Below are positions 6,558 to 11,445 of a DNA stretch of 11,445 nucleotides, piece after piece. The DNA comes from Paracoccaceae bacterium (lineage in GTDB: Bacteria; Pseudomonadota; Alphaproteobacteria; Rhodobacterales; Rhodobacteraceae). The position numbers and the translations under genes were made by a program. Position 1 is the stretch's first letter. Each line of letters begins with the position of its first letter. The stretch lies in the NCBI GenBank assembly GCA_027069385.1, contig JALXER010000338.1, forward strand, positions 1-11,445. The letters run 5' to 3'. The notes under the pieces are model-generated. The model was not told the DNA's origin. It searched no databases and worked only from the letters and a program-made list of their open reading frames with translations.

Positions 6558-8026
6558 TTTTGTTCCTCCGGTAATCCGGCGGCCAGCGCGTTTAGCGCCG
6601 CTGCTGCCATGGCCGAACCGCCCATGCGGCCGCTCAGGGCCAGATATGGCACGCCGCGCGGGTTGGCGGCAAGCGCTGCCTTGCTTTCGGCCGCGCCGAC
6701 AAACCCGACCGGAAAGCCCAGGATAGCCGCCGGTTTGGGCCAGCCCGAATCCAGTTTTTCCAGCAGGTGGAACAGCGCCGTGGGGGCGTTGCCGATCACC
6801 ACCACCGCGCCGTCGATATGCGCGCGCCACAGCTCTACCGCGGCGGCGGACCGTGTGGTGCCAAGACGCTGCGCCAGTGCGGGCACGCGCGCATCGTTCA
6901 GGGTTACCATCACCTTGTTGCCGTGCAGATAGCGCTGGATAATACCGGCCTTGACCATCTCGACATCACACAGGATCGGCGCACCTTGCAACAATGCCCC
7001 GTGCGCGCGAACGTATAGATCGGGCGAAAACCGCAACGCGCGCGGCATCCGGACATCCCCGCAGGCGTGAACCAGCCTGATCGCGGTGGGGTGCAGATCG
7101 TCGGGCAGGTGCGACAGGTCGGCCTCGGCCCGCACCGTGGCAAAAGATTGCGCGTAAATTGCGCCCGGGTCTTTCAGGTAGTCCAGCGGCAGGGTGGCCT
7201 GTAGCTGCGCCTCGGCCCCGAGGCCCAGCATACAGGCTTCTTCGCGCGCGACCTGCACCGGCATGGATCGGGGCGCATCCAGCAAGTCACCGATCCGGCC
7301 ATCCGCATCGATCCTGGCGATGCTTTGCACCATGCGCCGTACCTGACCGGCATCCTTGACGGGTTCGGCAGGGTCGGGGGGCAGCATCGAGGGGTAAATC
7401 TCGCAGAGCACATGGCCGGTGTCAAACGCCTCGAACGGCCAGATCGAGACTTTTAGGCGCTTGCGCAACCGCTGCAAGGCCGCGATGCCGGTCAGGGCCT
7501 GCCCGCCGACCGAGCCAGCCCCCGAGAGCTTCCAGACCTCTTGCGCCCGCTTGGTGCGGCTTTCGGCATAGCGCTGGCGCGGGGGCATAAGGGTGCCATA
7601 GCCATCGGGCCGGGTGCGCGACAGGCCCGGATAACCGGTTTTGGTACCGTTGCCCCAGAACGGCCCGTCACCGGCGCAGGCGCGGTTCAGTTTTGCGGCG
7701 GCCTCGAAGCGGTTATTGCGGTTGTTGTCGTCGTCGCTGACCGAGCGTTCGATCAGCGCCCACAGGTCCTGCCAGCCCCCGCCCGCCAGTGCCTGCGCCG
7801 CCCCTTCGGGATAGCCGAAGGCAAAGTCGAACCCTGCCAGCACCCGACCGGGTGCCGCGCGCAGCACCGTTTCGACGATTTCCATCGCTGCACACCGCGT
7901 GGCGGGGTTATGCATTCGCAACCGGCCATTTTCGAGATGGGCGATCCAGATACTATCGGCACCGGTTTTCGGCGTTGCCGCCGAAGACCAGTCCACCATC
8001 AGATAGCTGTCGAACCGCGCCGCCAC
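6554..8026 (-). CDS. cobH: Two-domain protein: uncharacterised RNase H-like N-terminal domain fused to precorrin-8X methylmutase (CobH)
   Basis: Residues from about 283 to 490 are a complete CobH/CbiC, which moves the C11 methyl to C12 to form hydrogenobyrinate. They begin YLKDPGAIYAQSF and include RLVHACGD at 317-324, whose His320 corresponds to the catalytic His of the family, and later GNAPTAL and GFPVGFVGAAESK. The first 280 residues are not methylmutase. They show YLMVDWSSA at 8-16, LAGFDFAFGYPEG at 63-75 and CEIYPS at 208-213. This spacing of acidic residues on hydrophobic strands recalls an RNase H/DUF429-like fold; the assignment is inference. The start is GTG at 8026 with AAGGAC six bases upstream. 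It lies three bases after the cbiX stop, and its own stop overlaps the DUF5946 start. Ordinary CobH is about 210 residues. Confidence 0.9.
   Translation of the reverse strand: MAARFDSYLMVDWSSAATPKTGADSIWIAHLENGRLRMHNPATRCAAMEIVETVLRAAPGRVLAGFDFAFGYPEGAAQALAGGGWQDLWALIERSVSDDDNNRNNRFEAAAKLNRACAGDGPFWGNGTKTGYPGLSRTRPDGYGTLMPPRQRYAESRTKRAQEVWKLSGAGSVGGQALTGIAALQRLRKRLKVSIWPFEAFDTGHVLCEIYPSMLPPDPAEPVKDAGQVRRMVQSIARIDADGRIGDLLDAPRSMPVQVAREEACMLGLGAEAQLQATLPLDYLKDPGAIYAQSFATVRAEADLSHLPDDLHPTAIRLVHACGDVRMPRALRFSPDLYVRAHGALLQGAPILCDVEMVKAGIIQRYLHGNKVMVTLNDARVPALAQRLGTTRSAAAVELWRAHIDGAVVVIGNAPTALFHLLEKLDSGWPKPAAILGFPVGFVGAAESKAALAANPRGVPYLALSGRMGGSAMAAAALNALAAGLPEEQK
6564..6569 (-). promoter_or_regulatory. 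Ribosome-binding site that fixes the DUF5946 start
   Basis: GGAGGA lies six bases upstream of the ATG at 6557, inside the last codons of the cobH-domain gene. It supports the short 164-residue product. Confidence 0.75.
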
Positions 8027-8029
8027 CGG

Positions 8030-9124
8030 CTAGTCCTTGCGCCGGCTGCGCACCGATTCCGGCCCGAGCGGGTGATCCGCGCGGGGATATTCGGGATGGG
8101 AATGGTCGTGGTGGTGATGGTAGTCGTGCCCGTGGTCATGATCATGGTCATGGCCGTGGTGGTGATGGTCCATATCCAGCCGACAGGCACCGGTGCAGAA
8201 ATCTTCGCACAGGTCGCAGGTTTCTACCGTGGCGCCGGGCGCATTGGCGCCTTGCCCTTCCACATGGTGGTGATGGCTTTCTTGCACCGCGCCTTGCTCG
8301 GCCTCGAAACCCAGCACGGTTCTGCGGTATTTGCACATGCCGCAATTCATGTTGTTTTCACCGTCCAGAATTTCGCGCACCCGCTCGGCGAAGGTCTCTA
8401 TCACCTTGGGGTGGTCGTTCAGATAGCCCGCCTTGATAAAGTCGATATCGGGGTATTTCGCGCCCGCTTCATCGGTAAAGCCGTAGATCCGGTCGATCAG
8501 CACACCGGCGAACAGGAAATAGGGGAACACGATCACGCGCTTATAGCCCAGCCGCGCCACATGGTCCAGACAGGGTTCGACCAGCGGGAAGGTCACGCCG
8601 CTATAGCCCACCTCGACCCAGCCAAAGCCCATGCCCTCGGCCAGCAACCGCGCCACCTTGGAGACGTTGGCATTGGCGTCGGGGTCCGATGCGCCGCGCC
8701 CGATCACCACCAGACAGGTGTCGTGCAACGCCACCGCGCCATGCGCGGCATTGCCCGCCGCCACGGCCTGGGTGATCCGGTCGGCGGCGGCGTCGAGCAT
8801 CTTGGGATCCACCCCCAACTCGCGCCCGTACTCGACCCGCAGGCCATGTTTGGCGGCATAGGTGTTCAGCACCGTGGGGATGTCGTTTTTGGCGTGCATC
8901 GCGGCAAACAGCATGCCGGGCACCGCCAGAATATGGTCACACCCCGCCGCGCGCAGATTGTCCAACCCGTCGCGCATCACCGGATTGGCAAATTCAAGAT
9001 AACCGTAATCCACCGGCCAATCCGGGAAATGCGCCTTTAGCCCTTGTGCGACCTGCGCGAATTCATCCACAGCCTGCTGGCTGCGAGAGCCATGCCCGCA
9101 GACCATCACCCCGATTTTTGCCAT
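8030..9124 (-). CDS. cbiX: CbiX-type sirohydrochlorin cobaltochelatase with Cys-rich and His-rich C-terminal tail
   Basis: CbiX inserts Co2+ into sirohydrochlorin, the entry to early-cobalt corrin synthesis. The 364 residues hold two related chelatase halves. The first carries CGHGSR at 9-14 and AMHAKNDIP at 75-83, with the expected catalytic His11 and His77. The second, from about 136, has VVIGRGASD, where the GHGS His is lost, as expected for the non-catalytic half of long CbiX. The tail has MNCGMCKYR around C261 and C264, matching the Fe-S motif known in long CbiX proteins; HHHH at 284-287; a second cluster with C303, C306, C310 and C314; and 15 His between 320 and 343. AAGGG precedes the ATG by eight bases. 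The His tract is encoded by low-complexity CAT/CAC/GAC repeats (about 8090-8170). Confidence 0.93.
   Translation of the reverse strand: MAKIGVMVCGHGSRSQQAVDEFAQVAQGLKAHFPDWPVDYGYLEFANPVMRDGLDNLRAAGCDHILAVPGMLFAAMHAKNDIPTVLNTYAAKHGLRVEYGRELGVDPKMLDAAADRITQAVAAGNAAHGAVALHDTCLVVIGRGASDPDANANVSKVARLLAEGMGFGWVEVGYSGVTFPLVEPCLDHVARLGYKRVIVFPYFLFAGVLIDRIYGFTDEAGAKYPDIDFIKAGYLNDHPKVIETFAERVREILDGENNMNCGMCKYRRTVLGFEAEQGAVQESHHHHVEGQGANAPGATVETCDLCEDFCTGACRLDMDHHHHGHDHDHDHGHDYHHHHDHSHPEYPRADHPLGPESVRSRRKD
8033..8038 (-). promoter_or_regulatory. Ribosome-binding site supporting the GTG start of the cobH fusion gene
   Basis: AAGGAC ends just before the cbiX stop codon and six bases before the GTG at 8026. 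An in-frame ATG at codon 10 lies within the first predicted strand and would truncate it, so GTG is preferred. Confidence 0.65.
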
Positions 9125-9127
9125 GAT

Positions 9128-9280
9128 CTAGCCCTTGATCGCGTTGCGGATGGCCAGCGCGATTCCCAGACCGATAACGATGGCCAGATAGGCGGCGTGG
9201 GGCACATGGCCGGCAATGCCCGCAGGATGGGCCAAAGCGGGCGATGCAAGGGTAGCGGCGATAAGAGTAAGAAATTTCAT
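9128..9280 (-). CDS. 50-residue exported or membrane-anchored microprotein, first gene of the cob operon (DUF6732-like)
   Basis: The product begins MKFLTLIAATLASPALA, a convincing signal peptide, followed by HPAGIAGHVPHAA and one hydrophobic segment at about 31-47 (YLAIVIGLGIALAIRNA), ending in Lys-Gly. If cut after ALA, the mature protein would start with His18, with His25 and His28 near the membrane, a plausible periplasmic metal-binding patch. AAGGA lies six bases before the ATG, and the stop is three bases before the cbiX start, so coupling is likely. I recall similar tiny Rhodobacteraceae proteins under DUF6732; this is not checked. It is not CbtB, which has a different C-terminal His/Cys motif, and it is too short for CbiN. 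Function unknown; cobalt handling is inferred from the neighbours. Confidence 0.8.
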   Translation of the reverse strand: MKFLTLIAATLASPALAHPAGIAGHVPHAAYLAIVIGLGIALAIRNAIKG

Positions 9281-9399
9281 GTTTTTTCCTTCAAGCTAAG
9301 CGAAGGAAACGCTTGTCTGTGACAGTTCCGGTCAAGGCCCCCTGTTTGGGTCGACCCGCGCCGGACGCGCTTCCAGCCCCACCATGGGGCACCGTCGGT
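9281..9399 (-). promoter_or_regulatory. Structured 5' leader RNA of the cob operon, with a sequestered ribosome-binding site
   Basis: Between the predicted start of transcription (about 9399) and the first ATG (9280) lie about 119 bases. Visible pieces are a GCCCC/GGGGC hairpin (9376-9390), a GGGTCGACCC palindrome (9348-9357), and a 3' module. In that module TTTCCTTC (9309-9302) can pair with GAAGGAAA (9292-9285), which holds the AAGGA ribosome site. AAGCG (9314-9310) can pair with CGCTT (9302-9298), placing the anti-ribosome-site stretch in a hairpin loop. The two pairings could alternate or form an H-type pseudoknot. No B12 box (GCCACTG) or GAGACC-type core of the standard cobalamin riboswitch is found. 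A ligand-sensing element is inferred; the ligand is unknown. Confidence 0.6.
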
Positions 9400-9405
9400 A
9401 GGGGT

Positions 9406-9434
9406 ATTATACGCAAGTCCGCCAAATGCGGCAA
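9406..9434 (-). promoter_or_regulatory. Sigma-70-type promoter for the cob operon
   Basis: TTGCCG (-35, 9434-9429) and a perfect TATAAT (-10, 9411-9406) are separated by exactly 17 bases. The predicted start is an A near 9399. It is placed 119 bases before the first cob gene and after the hairpins closing the BMP operon. In a GC-rich alphaproteobacterium such a close match is notable and suggests high basal transcription, leaving control to the leader. Confidence 0.82.
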
Positions 9435-9485
9435 GGGGCGAAACGACCGATGATCGGGGTTTAGCGACGTGGGGAAGGGGAGGTT

Positions 9486-9513
9486 AGCGAAGCGGGCCAA
9501 AACCCGCTTCGCT
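9486..9513. other. Perfect 11-bp-stem hairpin between the BMP and cob units
   Basis: AGCGAAGCGGG and CCCGCTTCGCT flank a six-base CCAAAA loop. It lies about 50 bp upstream of the cob promoter. Neither strand has a clear U-run after the stem, so it is not a textbook intrinsic terminator. A transcription barrier or dispersed repeat is possible. Confidence 0.7.
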
Positions 9514-9532
9514 CTTGTGGTATGCTTCAGCA

Positions 9533-9634
9533 TTTCGACTTTATATTGAATCATGCCCTGCCAGTGAACGCGATTGCCTCGCAATCACTGCCTCTCTGGC
9601 AGGGCATGATCTGTGTTTCAACGAAAAGTCGAAA
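9533..9634. repeat. 102-bp nested inverted repeat just downstream of the BMP gene
   Basis: Outer arms TTTCGACTTT (9533-9542) and AAAGTCGAAA (9625-9634) are perfect inverses. Inside, 15-bp arms ATCATGCCCTGCCAG (9550-9564) and CTGGCAGGGCATGAT (9596-9610) are also perfect, and the centre has GATTGC/GCAATC (9572-9586). The right end is four bases from the BMP stop, so in the transcript this would be a long 3' stem. It may terminate or protect the BMP mRNA, or be a small MITE-like element. No clear target duplication is seen. Confidence 0.8.
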
Positions 9635-9638
9635 CCCT

Positions 9639-10721
9639 TTAGGCCGAGCTTTCGACGCCCTGCACAAACCAGTCGATCACGGCCAGATCGGAATCGGGCA
9701 TGATTTCGCCCTCGGCAACCCGCAGGGTGCCGTCCTGATCGTAGATCGGACCGGTAAAGATGTTGTAGGTGCCATTGCGATAACCGTCTTGAATGGCATC
9801 GGCAACTTCGCGCAGGTCCGCGGGAACGGTATCGCTATAGGGCGCGATTTCCACGGAACCTTCTTTGAAGCCCCACCAGGTATCGGAGGATTCCCAGGTC
9901 TGGGCCAGCACTTCGCGGGTGCGCTCTACATAGTAGGGGCCCCAGATGTCCTCGATCGCCGTAAGATGGGCGTTGGGGGCAAATTGCGACATGTCGGCAC
10001 CCTGGCCAAAGCCGTAAAGACCGCGCTGTTCAAGAATTTGCAGCGGGCCGGGGCTGTCGGTGTGGGTGGTCACGATATCGCAGCCGATATTGATCAGCGT
10101 ATCGGTGGCCGCGGCTTCTTTGGGCGGATCGAACCAGCTGTCGATCATCACCAGTTTGCACACCGCATCGGGGTTCTGTTTCTGCGCGGCAAGGGTAAAG
10201 GCGTTCACGCCCAGCACCACTTCGGGCACCTTGTACGACCCCAGATAGCCAAGCGTCCCGGACTTGCTGAGCGCGCCCGCGATCGTCCCCAGAACCGCAC
10301 GTCCCTCATGGAACTTGGAGTTATAGGTGGTCACGTTTTCGGAGCGCTTGAAGCCGGTGCAATGCTCGAATTTCACATCCGGGAATTCAGACGCAACCTG
10401 AAGGGTCTGGTCCATATAGCCAAAGGATGTGGTAAAGATCAGCTTGCAGCCCTGATGGACAAGATCGCGCATGACCGGAATGGCCGAGGCATCTTCGGCC
10501 ACGTTTTCCACATAGATCGTTTCGACCTGGTCGCCCAGTTCGGATTCGATCATCTCGCGGCCCTTGTTATGCGCCCATGTCCAGCCGTAATCGCCGATGG
10601 GGCCAAGAAAGACAAAGCCGACCTTCATCTTTTCCTGTGCCAGCGCGCGGCTGCCCAACAGCGGCAATGCCGCCGTGGCCCCCGTCGCTTTTACGAAATT
10701 TCGCCTTGTGAGTTTGGTCAT
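9639..10721 (-). CDS. BMP-family ABC transporter substrate-binding protein with Tat signal
   Basis: This is the periplasmic binding component of an ABC importer of the Bmp/PnrA type, a family that includes nucleoside binders. The 360 residues begin with a twin-arginine signal: TRRNFVKATG at 5-14, a hydrophobic stretch, and a likely cut after SRALA at residue 28. The mature part starts KMKVGFVFLGPIGDYGWTWA at 31-50, the characteristic first strand and loop of the family, and LGYLGSYKVPEVVLGVNAF later is also typical. GAGGAGA lies five bases before the ATG. It follows the permease gene by 32 bp, so both belong to one operon. The substrate cannot be read from sequence; nucleosides or purine-related compounds are the first guess. 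Confidence 0.93.
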   Translation of the reverse strand: MTKLTRRNFVKATGATAALPLLGSRALAQEKMKVGFVFLGPIGDYGWTWAHNKGREMIESELGDQVETIYVENVAEDASAIPVMRDLVHQGCKLIFTTSFGYMDQTLQVASEFPDVKFEHCTGFKRSENVTTYNSKFHEGRAVLGTIAGALSKSGTLGYLGSYKVPEVVLGVNAFTLAAQKQNPDAVCKLVMIDSWFDPPKEAAATDTLINIGCDIVTTHTDSPGPLQILEQRGLYGFGQGADMSQFAPNAHLTAIEDIWGPYYVERTREVLAQTWESSDTWWGFKEGSVEIAPYSDTVPADLREVADAIQDGYRNGTYNIFTGPIYDQDGTLRVAEGEIMPDSDLAVIDWFVQGVESSA

Positions 10722-10753
10722 TTATTTCTCCTCTGTTGGGTTGGTTTGGTTGG

Positions 10754-11445
10754 TTATGTTGACGGCAGGAACGGCTTGCCCAGACAGGCAGGCGCGCCCC
10801 CCCCCGCATTTTCGCGCGCCGAGATAAAGGCCAGCGCGATGACCGTGGCAAGATAGGGCATGGCGGCCCAGAATTGTGACGGCAGAAAAGAGAAACCGGC
10901 GGCCTTGGCGTAAAGCTCCAGCGCCATCAGCAGGCCGAAAAAGAATGCCCCCATCAGCAGGCGCCCGCTGCGCCAGCCCGCAAACACCACCAGCGCCACG
11001 GCGATCCAGCCGCGCCCCGCGGTCATCTTTTCGGCCCACATCGGGGTGATCACCATCGAAAAATAGGCCCCGCCGATACCGGCCATGGCCCCGCCAAAGG
11101 CGATGGCCAGATAGCGCACTCCGACCACCGAATAGCCGATAGAATGGGCGGAATGGTCGTTTTCACCCACGGCGCGCAAGATCATGCCCGCGCGGGTCGA
11201 TTTCAGGAACCACGCCACCAGCGGCACCATAAGAATCGCGAAATAGACGATGGGCGAATAGCCGAAGATCACCTTCCAGACCGGATCTTTGGCCAGAAAA
11301 TCGGGAAATACCGAGGTAAAAGGCAGGATGATCCGGCCGGTAAACGACAGGCCGATCAGCGACGAAAGGCCGGTGCCGAATATGGTCAGGGCCAGCCCCG
11401 TCGCCACCTGGTTCGAATTGAGCTGCAACACCAGCACCGCAAACA
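10754..11445 (-). CDS. BMP-associated ABC transporter permease, C-terminal part (runs off the right edge)
   Basis: An inner-membrane permease of the branched-chain amino acid/ribose superfamily, the usual second permease of BMP importers. About 230 codons are present and the frame stays open to the edge, so the true start lies outside. Several membrane segments are visible, e.g. SPIVYFAILMVPLVAWFL and IAVALVVFAGW. The cytoplasmic loop with RAVGENDHSAHSIGYSV, where this superfamily contacts the ATPase, is present, and the tail reads GAPACLGKPFLPST. A run of nine C (10797-10805) lies in the last codons and encodes consecutive Gly, but the residues after it still look like the family tail, so no frameshift is evident. 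An ATPase and another permease are expected upstream, beyond the window. Confidence 0.92.
   Translation of the reverse strand, partial: FAVLVLQLNSNQVATGLALTIFGTGLSSLIGLSFTGRIILPFTSVFPDFLAKDPVWKVIFGYSPIVYFAILMVPLVAWFLKSTRAGMILRAVGENDHSAHSIGYSVVGVRYLAIAFGGAMAGIGGAYFSMVITPMWAEKMTAGRGWIAVALVVFAGWRSGRLLMGAFFFGLLMALELYAKAAGFSFLPSQFWAAMPYLATVIALAFISARENAGGGAPACLGKPFLPST

Noticed and set aside
6558..6830. Longer DUF5946 start at 6830
   Set aside because: The added residues are the out-of-frame shadow of the CobH domain; GGAGGA supports 6557.
7541..9040. Long plus-strand open frame (499 codons) opposite cobH and cbiX
   Set aside because: It is the mirror of two well-supported genes. The Val/Met-rich segment is the reverse of the CbiX His tract, and no family motif appears.
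9281..9400. A standard cobalamin riboswitch before the cob genes
   Set aside because: The GGTGCC-like start is present, but the B12 box GCCACTG, the CCCGCAACTGT core and the AGCCAGGAGACC part are not, and the leader is only about 119 nt. It is reported as an unclassified leader instead.
9486..9513. Intrinsic terminator
   Set aside because: The stem is strong, but neither strand shows the U-run expected after it.
9291..9584. Minus-strand 97-codon frame over the promoter and leader
   Set aside because: It begins within the inverted repeat and runs through a strong promoter and leader; composition is not protein-like.
9522..10856. Plus-strand open frame (444 codons) opposite the BMP gene
   Set aside because: It starts in the inverted repeat and shadows a clear BMP protein gene; no recognisable domain.
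1..11445. tRNA, rRNA, CRISPR array, transposase or phage genes
   Set aside because: No cloverleaf, spaced direct repeats or mobile-element protein was recognised on either strand.

Overview
The window looks like part of a chromosome of a Rhodobacterales (roseobacter/Rhodobacter-type) alphaproteobacterium. The evidence is the high GC content, the gene order, the CbiG-CobJ fusion, the DUF5946 gene inside a cobalamin operon, and a Tat-exported BMP-type binding protein. The organism is inferred from protein character only. All convincing genes lie on the minus strand, so transcription runs from right to left.

Right part (about 9640-11445): the end of a BMP-family ABC importer operon. It holds the 3' part of an inner-membrane permease gene, then the gene for a Tat-signal substrate-binding protein of the BMP/PnrA type. 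A 102-bp nested inverted repeat and a second strong hairpin follow the binding-protein gene and separate it from the next transcription unit.

Middle and left (1 to about 9435): a cobalamin (vitamin B12) corrin-ring operon. It starts with a near-consensus sigma-70 promoter (TTGCCG, 17 bp, TATAAT) and a leader of about 119 nt, whose 3' end can fold so that the first ribosome-binding site is buried. Genes follow in this order: a 50-residue exported or membrane microprotein; cbiX (cobaltochelatase with Cys and His-rich tail); a two-domain protein with an RNase H-like N-terminal domain and a CobH C-terminal domain; a DUF5946 gene; cobL; cobI; a cbiG-cobJ fusion; cobM; cobA; and the start of cobB, which runs off the left edge. 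Most junctions overlap (ATGA or 10-13 nt), which fits one translationally coupled operon. The two real gaps inside it, 4546-4857 and 1911-2044, are filled with inverted-repeat, hairpin-rich DNA that looks like inserted dispersed repeats.

Together the genes cover uroporphyrinogen III to precorrin-2 (CobA), a cobalt chelatase (CbiX), ring methylations and contraction (CobI, CobJ, CobM, CobL), methyl migration (CobH) and a,c-amidation (CobB). The set mixes anaerobic-type parts (CbiX, CbiG) with proteins usually named by the aerobic scheme. No cobG, cobZ, cobF, cbiD, cobK/cbiJ or cobNST is in the window. The least explained parts are the leader RNA, the microprotein, the DUF5946 gene, the N-terminal domain of the CobH protein and the extra Cys4 cluster in CbiX.
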